From Polynucleobacter sp. MWH-Aus1W21 (GTDB lineage Bacteria; Pseudomonadota; Gammaproteobacteria; Burkholderiales; Burkholderiaceae): a stretch of 64,000 nt of DNA. The DNA is taken from contig NZ_CP061287.1 in NCBI RefSeq assembly GCF_018687275.1, positions 62,001-126,000 of the forward strand, given 5' to 3'. Shown piece after piece: positions 16,546 to 26,300 of this stretch. The notes under the pieces were generated by a model that saw only the letters and a list, made by a program, of their open reading frames with translations, searched no databases and was not told where the DNA came from. Each line of letters begins with the position of its first letter. Positions within the stretch are counted from its first letter, which is position 1. The translations under genes and the position numbers were made by a program.

Positions 16546-17624
16546 GCGGCACCCGTAGCACTCAAGGTTTCAATCACTTGGGCATCGGCTACGCTTTTAA
16601 TCTGGGCTTTGCCAATCTTTTCTAAAACAACGTAACGGATTTGACCACCTTCGGTTTTTTTATCAACCTGCATGAGCTCCATATAACGTTCCGCACCAAA
16701 CTTTGGCGGTGCGATTGGTAGATTCATCGACTGGATGATTTTGGTGAGACGTTGGACATCGGCTTCGCTGATGTAGTTGAGGCGGCGAGATAGGTCTGCG
16801 CCTAAGACCATGCCACAACCCACTGCTTCGCCATGAAGCCATTCGCCATAACCCATGCCTGCTTCAATTGCATGTCCAAAGGTGTGGCCAAAATTCAGGG
16901 TTGCGCGAATGCCACCCTCTCTTTCATCCGCAGAAACCACTGCAGATTTGATTTCGCATGATCTTAAAACAGCATGACCCATAGCTGCTGTGTCACAAGC
17001 CAATAATGCCTTTGCGTTAGCCTCGATCCAATCTAAGAATTGTGCGTCAGCAATCGCGCCATGTTTAACCACTTCTGCAAGACCAGCAGAGAGTTCCCGT
17101 GGAGGCAAGGTCTTCAATGTATTGAGATCTGCAATGACCGCCGCCGGCTGATGAAAAGCGCCGATCATGTTTTTACCAAGGGGATGATTGATGCCAGTCT
17201 TGCCACCAACCGAGGAATCAACCTGAGCAAGCAAAGTAGTTGGCACCTGGATAAAGCGAATGCCACGCATGAAGCTGGCTGCAGCAAACCCGGTCATATC
17301 GCCAATGACTCCACCACCCAAAGCAACCAACATGGTTTGACGATCGGCACCAAACTTCAAGAGATCATCAAAAATGAGCTGAAGGTTTTTCCAGTCCTTA
17401 TATGACTCGCCATCAGGCAAGACAATTGTTCTGACGGGCTTTCCAAAGTTATTGAGGGTCTTAGTCAGGCGCTCAGCATAGAGCGGGGCAACCGTGGTGT
17501 TGCTGACGATATAGATTGAGGTTGCTTTTTCGCAGGCGCTAAATAAGTTTGGCTGATCAATCAGGTCTGTACCAATATAGATTGGATAACTGCGATTGCC
17601 AAGATCAACTTCAAGTGTTTTCAT
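16542..17624 (-). CDS. aroB: 3-dehydroquinate synthase
   Basis: Second shikimate-pathway enzyme: converts DAHP to 3-dehydroquinate using NAD and a divalent metal. The NAD-binding GGGVIGDMTGF and the KTGINHPLGKNMIGAFHQP segment are present, with metal-ligand region EVVKHGAI and histidines in LNFGHTFGHAIE. The open frame extends to 17657, but ATG at 17624 (MKTLEVDLGNRSYPI) matches the family N-terminus; 17627 is an equal alternative. It follows aroK by 16 bp, the usual aroK-aroB pair. Confidence 0.97.
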   Translation of the reverse strand: MKTLEVDLGNRSYPIYIGTDLIDQPNLFSACEKATSIYIVSNTTVAPLYAERLTKTLNNFGKPVRTIVLPDGESYKDWKNLQLIFDDLLKFGADRQTMLVALGGGVIGDMTGFAAASFMRGIRFIQVPTTLLAQVDSSVGGKTGINHPLGKNMIGAFHQPAAVIADLNTLKTLPPRELSAGLAEVVKHGAIADAQFLDWIEANAKALLACDTAAMGHAVLRSCEIKSAVVSADEREGGIRATLNFGHTFGHAIEAGMGYGEWLHGEAVGCGMVLGADLSRRLNYISEADVQRLTKIIQSMNLPIAPPKFGAERYMELMQVDKKTEGGQIRYVVLEKIGKAQIKSVADAQVIETLSATGAA

Positions 17625-17640
17625 CATAGTGCCAATGTAT

Positions 17641-18165
17641 TTATGCGGAGAGTTCAAGCTGCATGATTAAGGTGTTAACCAGCTGATTAACACTCGGTTT
17701 GCCAGTTTCAATCACGTGGTCAGCAATTTCACGATAGAGAGGGTCGCGAATAGCGTACAATTTTTCTAGTATTTTTTTAGCATCGCCATTCTTAAGAAGA
17801 GGGCGGCCCTCGCCACCTTTGGTGCGATGCCAGAGTTCAATTGGATTTGCATGTAAGTAGATAACCGTGCCATGACTACTCAGTGCTTGACGGTTTTCTG
17901 GCAGTAAAACAGCGCCCCCGCCAGTTGCCAAAATAATTTCTTTCTCGGCGGTTATTTCGCGAATGGCTTGTGCCTCTCGCTTACGAAAACCTTCCTCGCC
18001 TTCCATTTCAAATATGACGGGAATTTTTACGCCGCAGCGTTCTTCGATGACGTGGTCGGCATCTAAAAATCGACGCCCTAATTTTTTTGCTAAAACTTTG
18101 CCGACAGTGGACTTACCGGCGCCCATGAGGCCGATTAGAAAGATATTGTTTGTCGAAGAGTTCAC
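17641..18165 (-). CDS. aroK: Shikimate kinase
   Basis: Phosphorylates shikimate at O-3 with ATP. The 174-residue protein has the P-loop GLMGAGKST (12-20), the shikimate-binding DADHVIEERCG segment, GGGAVL, and the RPLL lid region (GRPLLKNG). It lies 12 bp downstream of the secretin gene and just before aroB. The order secretin-aroK-aroB on one strand, divergent from mrcA, matches the pilQ-aroK-aroB arrangement of proteobacteria. Confidence 0.97.
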   Translation of the reverse strand: MNSSTNNIFLIGLMGAGKSTVGKVLAKKLGRRFLDADHVIEERCGVKIPVIFEMEGEEGFRKREAQAIREITAEKEIILATGGGAVLLPENRQALSSHGTVIYLHANPIELWHRTKGGEGRPLLKNGDAKKILEKLYAIRDPLYREIADHVIETGKPSVNQLVNTLIMQLELSA

Positions 18166-18177
18166 CCTTCGATTTTA

Positions 18178-19290
18178 TTAGGGTTTGTCGAGAACGGTCG
18201 GAGTTAAAAAGACTAACAATTCAGTTTTGTCTTGTAATTTGGATTTATGGCGGAATAAATGGCCAATTAGCGGTATATCCCCTAGTAAAGGGATTTTGAC
18301 TTCATCTTCTCGCTCAGTGGTTTGGAAGATGCCGCCTATGATCGCTGTTCCACCATTTTCAACGGTGACTTCGGAGCTGAGGCTTTTGGTATCAATCGCA
18401 TATCCCTGCTCTGTTTTCATGCCTACAGTGTCTTTGTTGATGCCTACTAACATTGAAATCTTTCCATCTGGATGAATTTTGGGGAGAACTTCAAGTCTTA
18501 AGTTAGCTTTTCTGAATTGCAATTTGCTGCCATTTTGATTGGAGGTCTGATAAGGGAGTTCAGTGCCTTGCTCAATCGTGGCTTTCACCTGATCGCCTGT
18601 CATGATTCGGGGGTTGGAAAGAATTTTGCCTTGGCCCTCAGATTCCAGGGCGGAAAGCTCTGCCTGAAGAATGCGACTCCCATTTCTGGAAACCAAGGTT
18701 GCAGCTATGGCCGCTGGATTAAAGCCACTTAATCCAGCACCTGCCAAGTCCAGGTTGCCAACCAGCTTTTGATCGCCCACCCCATTTGCTTGGTATCCCA
18801 GCTTTACCCCTAGCTCTTTAGCAAAGCGCTCATCCGCTTCTACAATGCGAGCCTCTATCAGTATCTGTCTTGGGCTGTTGATGTGATCCCCACCAAAAGG
18901 TAGGGCAGCATCATCGCGGCGAAATTTCTGGAAGGCTTGGATTTCTGCATGCGGGCCAATCCAGTAAATATCACCATTGCGAACAAGTCTCAAACCGCGA
19001 CTGGCAAGAATGGAATGGAGAGCGGTCTGCCAAGGAGTCTTGCTGAGATTGACCGAAATCCTTCCCTTGATCGACTCGCTTAATAAAAAATTGGCGTTAC
19101 CCAATTTAGCCAAAACCTGTAAAAGCTCACTTACTTCAATATCCGTAAATTGCAGAGTAATTGAACTCAAAAAATGATTTTGTGAAGGTGAGTTTCCAAT
19201 TACTAAATTGGGTGAAAGCAGCATAAATAATGCAATCGAAAAGCTGACTCTATTGAAGTATTTTTGGAGAAGATGAATGCAGGAGTTCAT
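18178..19290 (-). CDS. pilQ: Short PilQ/HofQ-like secretin
   Basis: Outer-membrane secretin. A signal peptide (about 1-32) is followed by a short N0/STN domain (about 43-112: ITLQFTDIEVSELLQVL, then GRISVNLSKTPWQTAL) and, almost at once, the secretin barrel (about 140-368) with the signature VENGGTAIIGGIF and IPLLGDIPLIGHLF. At 370 residues it is about half the length of a usual PilQ: the AMIN domains are missing and I see no KH-like N1 domain between N0 and the barrel. It retains the pilQ position before aroKB, but pilMNO are absent. It may serve DNA uptake or a minimal pilus. The start overlaps the upstream gene by 4 bp. Confidence 0.9.
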   Translation of the reverse strand: MNSCIHLLQKYFNRVSFSIALFMLLSPNLVIGNSPSQNHFLSSITLQFTDIEVSELLQVLAKLGNANFLLSESIKGRISVNLSKTPWQTALHSILASRGLRLVRNGDIYWIGPHAEIQAFQKFRRDDAALPFGGDHINSPRQILIEARIVEADERFAKELGVKLGYQANGVGDQKLVGNLDLAGAGLSGFNPAAIAATLVSRNGSRILQAELSALESEGQGKILSNPRIMTGDQVKATIEQGTELPYQTSNQNGSKLQFRKANLRLEVLPKIHPDGKISMLVGINKDTVGMKTEQGYAIDTKSLSSEVTVENGGTAIIGGIFQTTEREDEVKIPLLGDIPLIGHLFRHKSKLQDKTELLVFLTPTVLDKP

Positions 19291-19982
19291 TCGCTTGAGA
19301 AGGCTTTCAGCACCAGAGATTTACCTTCGGGGTGAGACAGCATTACACTGCCATTTTCAATATTGCTAAGACGCCATTCGCCTAAAACTTGGACCCCTTT
19401 TTCAAAAGCAATATTGCTTTTTCCGGTATTGAAAAATGCCTGATGAGAGCCTCCCATTTGTGCTGAGCCCAGATACCGCCAGCGGCGTAATTCGGTTTCA
19501 TGGGAGGGCGCCTTGGGTTTGCTTGGAGCTCTGCTTTCAGGCCTTTTATTAATTAATGAGTGAATACTCACTTCTATTTCTTCTATTCCTAGATATATAT
19601 CTTCTTGATCTTGATGAAATTCCTCGCGCATTAAAGATATTTCCTTTTTTAGCTCGGTTAAGAGTTTTTGGGATGCCTCTTGAGTGCTTTGAGGTTCCTG
19701 ATTGGGTGTGTTGAAGACAAGGGAGATTGCAACTGCTGCCGCTATTAAGATCCCGAAAAATAGCGCAATAAACCCTATTATTTTTTGAGTGGACCCTGGG
19801 ATTTGAAGTTTGTTGAGGGAGTCTGTGAAAGAGGGGTTATTGCCTCTTCCAGAGGTTTTGGAGGGGACGTCTGGATGAGTGGGTGGCTTGCGAATTCCAT
19901 GGGGATCTGGGATTGCGGGGTCATCGCCAAGATCACTCAAAATTTCATCAAACGATTGGCTGGAAATGTGGCGTGCAGGCAT
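19287..19982 (-). CDS. Bitopic inner-membrane protein with PilP/GspC-like C-terminal domain
   Basis: Not a standard family at first sight. The 231-residue product has a disordered proline-rich cytoplasmic N-terminus (1-65), one membrane helix (about 69-90), a charged helical or coiled-coil stretch (about 100-147), and a C-terminal beta-rich domain (about 166-228: WRYLGSAQMGG, then VQVLGEWRLSNIENGSVML). That domain resembles the PilP and GspC homology regions, which bind secretin N0 domains. PilP itself is a lipoprotein, so the layout is closer to GspC. It is translationally coupled to the secretin gene. ATG 19982 has AGGG upstream; ATG 20018 is an alternative start. Function is inferred from domain pattern and context. 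Confidence 0.65.
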   Translation of the reverse strand: MPARHISSQSFDEILSDLGDDPAIPDPHGIRKPPTHPDVPSKTSGRGNNPSFTDSLNKLQIPGSTQKIIGFIALFFGILIAAAVAISLVFNTPNQEPQSTQEASQKLLTELKKEISLMREEFHQDQEDIYLGIEEIEVSIHSLINKRPESRAPSKPKAPSHETELRRWRYLGSAQMGGSHQAFFNTGKSNIAFEKGVQVLGEWRLSNIENGSVMLSHPEGKSLVLKAFSSE

Positions 19983-20109
19983 GACCCTATTCTTCAGTTT
20001 AGAGACCAGAAAAGCCATCAGCCCAGCTTGAACCCAACGTCAGAAATTAGGCTTTTAACATTCGGAAAACAAGGGATTTGGAGCTTTTAGGAAAAATGTC
20101 TAAGCACCC

Positions 20110-20115
20110 TATAAT
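20110..20115 (+). promoter_or_regulatory. Consensus -10 box close to the mrcA start
   Basis: A perfect TATAAT lies 8 bp before the mrcA ATG. With usual spacing the transcript would begin at about 20122-20124, giving an almost leaderless mRNA. The -35 side is weak (TTAGGA at 20087-20092, 17-bp spacing). Confidence 0.45.
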
Positions 20116-20123
20116 TTGGGCAT

Positions 20124-22460
20124 ATGGCCTTAACTCCAAAAGACAAGCCGCTGTTCAATCAACGTCCTATCCGTCCATCCGATAGACGTCCTCGGCCAAC
20201 ACGAGTACAGCCTGGCTTGCCTAGAAAAAATTCAAGCAATCCACTAGTAAAGGCTTTGTTGATCATTGGCGTAGTTTTTGCTGTGGTCATTATGCTGCTG
20301 ATGGGCTACGCCTTTTTGGTTGCAAAACCCAATCTGCCAAAAATCTCAGCCTTAACTGATTACAACCCAAAGACTCCTCTGCGCATCTATACGGCGGATA
20401 AAGTGTTAATTGGTGAGTTCGGTGAAGAGCGTCGTAAGGTAATCCCCTTAAATGAAATTCCTCAAAGTATGCGAAATGCTGTTCTAGCAATTGAGGATGA
20501 TCGCTTCTATTCTCACGGCGGTGTGGACTACGTTGGAATTTTGCGGGCTGCATTAACCAATTTACGTGGACATCTTTCGCAGGGCGCTTCAACTATCACT
20601 ATGCAGGTGGCGCGTAATTTCTTCCTCAGCAATGAGAAGACCTTTAGTCGAAAAATCTATGAAGTATTGCTAGCTTGGGAAATTGAGTCTCAGTTAACCA
20701 AGGACAAGATTCTAGAAATTTACATGAACCAGATTTTCTTGGGACAGCGCGCATATGGTTTTTCTAGTGCGGCACAGATCTACTTTGGCAAAGAGCTAAA
20801 AGACATCACGATTGCTGAGTCTGCAATGTTAGCTGGGCTACCAAAGGCACCATCAGCCTATAACCCAGTTAGCAACTTCCGTCGCGCCAAGATTCGCCAA
20901 GAGTACATTCTTCAGCGTATGCGAGATTTGGGTTACATCAAGCCAGAGGATTACCAAAAGGCGATGATTGAAGAGCTACATATTCGCGGTCTTGGGAATG
21001 AATTTGCAGTCCGTGCAGAGTTCCCGGCAGAGATGGTTCGCCAACTGCTCTTTACTCAATATGGTGAAGCAATCTATTCTCAGGGTATCGACGTTTACAC
21101 CACCATCTTGAAGGCCGATCAAGATGCAGCATACAAGGCGCTGCGTAAGGGAATTTTTGAATATGACTTACGTCATGCATATCGTGGTCCCGAGGGATTT
21201 ATTAATCTGCCAGAAGATTCTGTAAAACGCCAACGTGCCATTGACGAAGCGTTACTTGCTTATCCACAGTTGGATGACTTGCAGTCTGGCGTTGTGCTTG
21301 ACGTTAAGCCCAAAGAAATGCAGGTCATGATTGCCACTGGCGACACCATCACCATTAAAGGTGATGGCATGAAGCTTGCAGCCGCATCAATTACCGATAG
21401 CACTCAACCTAAGAAACGCTTGCGTCCTGGAGCGGTAGTGCGCCTGCTGTCTGATGGCGGTGTTTGGAAGTTAGCCCAGTTACCTCAAGTTGAGGCTGCG
21501 TTTGTGTCTATGAATGCAGAGACCGGAGCCATTCTTTCTTTGGTGGGCGGCTTTGATTTCCGCCGCAATCAATTCAATCACGTGACACAAGCCCTCCGTC
21601 AACCTGGTTCTTCATTCAAGCCATTTATTTATGCAGCTGCGATTGAAAAAGGCTTTACCCCTACCACGATGGTGAATGATGCACCGCTATCGATTGGCAG
21701 CATGGAAACAGGTAGTCAGGCCTGGGAGCCTAAAAACTACGACGGTAAATATGAGGGCATGATGCGTTTGCGAAATGCTTTAGCAAAATCCAAAAACTTA
21801 GTTTCCGTTCGCATCATTCGCGCCATTGGTCCCTCCTATGCTCAGGAATATATTCAACGTTTTGGTTTTGAACCAGAAAAGCACCCGCCTTATTTAACGA
21901 TGGCTTTGGGTGCGGGTTCTGTAACGCCATTGCAAATGGCTTCTGCTTATAGTGTGTTTGCCAATGGTGGGTATCGAGTAGATCCATTCTTGATTGACAA
22001 GATGGTGGACTCTAAAGGTACTGTTATGTTTGAAGCAAAGCCAACTCATGCTCGCGAAGATGCTCCTCGTGTGTTGGATGCTCGAACTGCTTTCGTAATG
22101 GATAGCATGTTGCAAGAAGTAACCAAGACCGGTACTGCAGCTTCTGCACGCGGTAAGTTGGGGCGCAATGATATTGCCGGTAAAACTGGCACAACCAATG
22201 ATTCTCATGACGCTTGGTTTGCTGGCTATAACCCGAAAGTAGTTGCTGTTGCATGGATTGGTTTTGATAAGCCAGCCAGCTTAGGTGATCGAGAAACTGG
22301 CGGCGGTCTTGCATTGCCAATGTGGATTTCTTATATGAGCACTGCATTAAGGGATATTCCACAGCAGACACGTGAAGTGCCTAGTGGAGTAACTCAAGCT
22401 GATGGCGACTGGTTTATCCCAGAATTTTCTAGTAGCGGCGGTGCACGCGAACTGCAGTAG
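20124..22460 (+). CDS. mrcA: Penicillin-binding protein 1A (bifunctional transglycosylase/transpeptidase)
   Basis: Polymerises and cross-links peptidoglycan in the periplasm. The 778 residues hold a basic cytoplasmic N-terminus, a membrane anchor (about 43-66), a GT51 glycosyltransferase domain with catalytic E124 (AIEDDRFYSHGG) and GASTITMQVARNFF, an OB-like insert, and a transpeptidase domain with SxxK at S496-K499 (GSSFKPF), SKN (AKSKNLV) and KTGT at about 687-690. It diverges from the secretin operon, as in most betaproteobacteria. No convincing ribosome binding site precedes the ATG, and a TATAAT sits 8 bp away. It is somewhat shorter than E. coli PBP1A. Confidence 0.97.
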   Translation: MALTPKDKPLFNQRPIRPSDRRPRPTRVQPGLPRKNSSNPLVKALLIIGVVFAVVIMLLMGYAFLVAKPNLPKISALTDYNPKTPLRIYTADKVLIGEFGEERRKVIPLNEIPQSMRNAVLAIEDDRFYSHGGVDYVGILRAALTNLRGHLSQGASTITMQVARNFFLSNEKTFSRKIYEVLLAWEIESQLTKDKILEIYMNQIFLGQRAYGFSSAAQIYFGKELKDITIAESAMLAGLPKAPSAYNPVSNFRRAKIRQEYILQRMRDLGYIKPEDYQKAMIEELHIRGLGNEFAVRAEFPAEMVRQLLFTQYGEAIYSQGIDVYTTILKADQDAAYKALRKGIFEYDLRHAYRGPEGFINLPEDSVKRQRAIDEALLAYPQLDDLQSGVVLDVKPKEMQVMIATGDTITIKGDGMKLAAASITDSTQPKKRLRPGAVVRLLSDGGVWKLAQLPQVEAAFVSMNAETGAILSLVGGFDFRRNQFNHVTQALRQPGSSFKPFIYAAAIEKGFTPTTMVNDAPLSIGSMETGSQAWEPKNYDGKYEGMMRLRNALAKSKNLVSVRIIRAIGPSYAQEYIQRFGFEPEKHPPYLTMALGAGSVTPLQMASAYSVFANGGYRVDPFLIDKMVDSKGTVMFEAKPTHAREDAPRVLDARTAFVMDSMLQEVTKTGTAASARGKLGRNDIAGKTGTTNDSHDAWFAGYNPKVVAVAWIGFDKPASLGDRETGGGLALPMWISYMSTALRDIPQQTREVPSGVTQADGDWFIPEFSSSGGARELQ

Positions 22461-22472
22461 TTCGCCTCTAAG

Positions 22473-23177
22473 ATGGCACGGCAAGCTCGCACTGTAATAC
22501 CTGGCCAAGCAATGCATGTGATGGTCCGCGGTAATAACCGTGAGACACTTTTTTTTACCGATGAGGATCGTCACACTTACTTGGATTGGTTGCGCGAGGC
22601 GGCAAGGCAATTTGGTTGTGCAGTGCATGCCTTTGCATTGATGCCAAATCATGTTCACTTGTTGATGACCCCGCAAAACGAAGACTCCCTTGCAAAAACT
22701 ATGCAATCTTTGGGGCGTCGTTATGCGCAGTTTTTCAATAAGCAGCATCAGCGCTCAGGAACAATCTGGGAGGGGAGGTATCGCTCATCCCTGATTGACC
22801 CCGACTATTTTTTGCGTTGCCAACGTTATATAGAACTCAATCCGGTGAGAGCGGGATTTGAATCTAACCCCCAAAGCTCCACTTGGACTAGTTTTGCTAC
22901 GCACATTGGAGGCAACGCCGAACCCTGGCTAGTAGATCATCAGTATTTTTGGCGTTTAGGTAATACGCCTTTTGAGAGGCAGATGAGTTGGGCGAACTTT
23001 GTTAAGGAGGGTGCGCCCCATTGGGAAGATCGTCAAATCACCGAATCCTTGATTCGCTCTAAACCTTGGGTGAGTGATATTTATGCGAAAAAACTCTTCA
23101 AAGATGCCCCTGAGATTTCAGTGATACGTCATCGTGGACGACCCAGGAAAATAAATTCAGTTAATTCAATAACTTAG
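22473..23177 (+). CDS. REP-associated tyrosine transposase (RAYT, Y1/HUH superfamily)
   Basis: Single-domain HUH nuclease related to IS200 transposases. The 234 residues carry the metal-binding HVH triad (H60, H62 in LMPNHVHLLM) and a candidate nucleophile Y119 in LRCQRYIELNPVRAG, all intact. The N-terminus ARQARTVIPGQAMHVMVRGNN is typical of RAYTs. A short RGRPRK AT-hook-like motif lies near the C-terminus. It starts 12 bp after mrcA and may be co-transcribed. A REP-like inverted pair lies downstream; no second open frame or terminal inverted repeats flank it, so it behaves as a domesticated gene and not as a complete insertion sequence. Confidence 0.9.
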   Translation: MARQARTVIPGQAMHVMVRGNNRETLFFTDEDRHTYLDWLREAARQFGCAVHAFALMPNHVHLLMTPQNEDSLAKTMQSLGRRYAQFFNKQHQRSGTIWEGRYRSSLIDPDYFLRCQRYIELNPVRAGFESNPQSSTWTSFATHIGGNAEPWLVDHQYFWRLGNTPFERQMSWANFVKEGAPHWEDRQITESLIRSKPWVSDIYAKKLFKDAPEISVIRHRGRPRKINSVNSIT

Positions 23178-23223
23178 AGAAATAAAAACCCCTCAGTAAT
23201 AAATTCGGGATATTGAATATTTC

Positions 23224-23295
23224 GACTCTGTCCCCATATAAGCAATGCATATTGGTGCGACATCAAAATAAATGGGACAGACTCATTTTATTTCT
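23224..23295. repeat. REP-like inverted element downstream of the RAYT gene
   Basis: GACTCTGTCCC (23224-23234) and GGGACAGACTC (23274-23284) form an inverted pair with one mismatch, about 39 bp apart. The right copy is itself flanked by near-complementary AAAATAAATG and CATTTTATTT arms. Such palindromic, GGGACAG-containing elements are what RAYT proteins are thought to act on. It lies in the leader of gltB. Confidence 0.55.
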
Positions 23296-23370
23296 ATTGC
23301 ATCGGTATGGGTATTCACCTATATTTGATCCTCCAAAAGTAATTAGGCCTTTGTCGCCCCTCGAAATACT

Positions 23371-26300
23371 ATGACTACACAATTAAATACAGATCTTCGC
23401 CCTATCGCTCAGGGTTTATATGACCCAAGTAATGAGCACGATGCTTGCGGCGTAGGATTCGTAGCACACATCAAAGGCAAGAAATCCCATGAGATCGTTT
23501 CTCAGGGTTTAAAGATTCTTGAGAATTTAGATCACCGGGGAGCGGTTGGTGCTGATCCCTTGATGGGCGATGGCGCTGGTATCTTGATTCAAATTCCAGA
23601 TACTTTGTATCGCGAAGAAATGGCCAAGCAAGGTGTAACTTTGCCGCCATTAGGCGAGTATGGCGTTGGCATGATTTTCTTGCCAAAGGAACATGCTTCA
23701 CGTTTGGCATGTGAACAAGAATTAGAGCGCACTGTTCGTTTAGAGGGTCAGGTAGTTTTAGGTTGGAGAGATGTTCCGGTGGATGTGAAATTGCCGATGT
23801 CTCCAACAGTGCAACTGACTGAGCCATTCATCCGCCAAATTTTTATTGGTCGTGGCCGCGACATCATGACAACCGATGCGCTCGAGCGTAAGTTGTATGT
23901 AATTCGTAAGACAGCAAGTCATGCAATTCAAGACTTGCATCTCAAGCATGGCAAAGAATATTTCGTTACTTCGATGTCTGCTAGAACCATTGTTTATAAG
24001 GGTTTGCTGTTAGCGAACCAAGTAGGCGCCTATTATCAAGATTTGCAAGATAAGCGCACTGTGTCTGCGCTTGCTTTAGTGCATCAACGTTTCTCAACCA
24101 ATACTTTCCCTGCTTGGGAGTTAGCGCATCCATACCGCATGATTGCGCATAACGGTGAGATCAATACAGTAAAAGGTAACGTCAATTGGGTGAATGCACG
24201 TGAAGGTGCAATTAGCTCCCCAGTGCTTGGCGATGACTTACAAAAACTCTGGCCACTAATTTATCCGGGCCAATCAGACACAGCCTGTTTTGATAACTGC
24301 TTAGAGTTGTTGGTAATGTCGGGCTATCCATTGGCTCAAGCCATGATGATGATGATTCCTGAAGCATGGGAACAGCATGCATTAATGGATGACAACCGTC
24401 GCGCTTTCTATGAATACCATGCAGCAATGATGGAGCCATGGGATGGTCCTGCAGCAATGGCATTTACCGATGGTCGTCAAATTGGCGCCACTTTGGATCG
24501 CAATGGTTTGCGTCCAGCTCGTTACTACGTAACTGATGATGATCTCGTCATCATGGGCTCTGAGGCTGGTGTATTGCCGATTCCTGAAAGCAAGATCGTA
24601 CAAAAATGGCGTTTGCAACCTGGCAAGATGTTCATGATTGACATGGAACAAGGTCGCATTATTGATGACGTTGAATTAAAGGATGCTGTCTCTAAAGCTA
24701 AGCCCTATAAGAGTTGGATCGATGCTGTTCGTGTGAAGTTAGACGAAGTTGATGCCAGCAAAGTGGACTTGATTGATGAGAAAACTACCATTCGTCCAGC
24801 GGCTAAATTATTAGATCGCCAACAAGCATTCGGTTACACCCAGGAAGACATTAAATTCCTCATGGCTCCAATGGCCATGAATGGTGAAGAGGCTATTGGT
24901 TCAATGGGTAACGACAGCCCATTGGCGGTTCTTTCAAATAAGAACAAGCCACTATATAACTACTTCAAACAATTGTTTGCGCAGGTTACCAATCCTCCAA
25001 TCGATCCGATTCGCGAGAATATGGTGATGTCTTTGGTTTCTTTCATCGGACCTAAGCCGAATCTGTTGGACACCAATAACATTAATCCTCCAATGCGATT
25101 AGAAGTTAGTCAGCCAATTTTGGATTTTGACGACATCACTAAGATTCGTCACATTGGCCACTACACCAACGGCAAGTTCCGCTCTTATGAATTGGATATT
25201 TGCTATCCAGCTTCATGGGGTAAGGCTGGTATTGAAGCGCGCTTAGCTTCTTTGTGTGCAGAAGCGGCTGATGCAGTGCGCTCTGGTTACAACATTTTGA
25301 TCGTGAGCGATCGTCAAGTTGACGAGAAACACGTTGCAATTCCTGCATTGTTGGCAACTTCTGCAATTCACCAACATTTAGTGCAAAAAGGTTTGCGCAC
25401 TAGCGTTGGCTTGGTAGTTGAAACAGGTAGCGCACGTGAGACCCATCACTTTGCACTCCTTGCTGGCTATGGTGCTGAAGCTGTTCACCCATACCTTGCA
25501 ATGGAAACTTTGGCTGAAATGGCTAAAGGTTTGTCCGGTGATTTATCTGCAGAAAAAGCAGTGAAGAATTTTGTAAAAGCAATTGGTAAAGGCTTGCAAA
25601 AAGTGATGTCCAAAATGGGTATCTCAACTTACATGTCTTATACAGGCTCACAGATTTTTGAAGCCATTGGTTTAAACCACGACATCATTGATCAATATTT
25701 CAAAGGCACTCCATCAAATGTTGGTGGTATCGGCGTATTTGAAGTGGCTGAAGAAGCATTGCGTATGCATTCATCCGCATTTGGTAATGATCCAGTGTTA
25801 ACCAATATGCTTGACGCTGGTGGTGAGTACGCTTTCCGTATCCGTGGTGAGAACCATATGTGGACTCCTGACACGATTGCAAAGTTACAGCACTCCACAC
25901 GTATTGGCGCTGAGAAGGGCTATCAGACCTATAAAGAGTACGCCAACATCATTAATGATCAAACTAAGCGTCAAATGACTTTGCGCGGTTTGTTTGAGTT
26001 CAAGATTGATCCAGCAAAAGCTATTCCGTTAGATGAAGTAGAGTCTGCAAAAGAAATCGTTAAACGTTTTGCTACGGGCGCGATGTCTTTGGGTTCGATC
26101 TCTACAGAAGCGCACGCTACCTTGGCAATTGCCATGAACCGTATTGGCGGTAAGTCCAATACCGGCGAAGGCGGCGAAGATCCAAACCGTTATGTGAATG
26201 AACTTAAAGGCATTCCTATTAAGAAGGGTGAGTCTTTAGCAAGCATCTTAGGTAGCGATGTTGTTGAGGCGAATATCCCATTGCAAGATGGCGACTCCTT

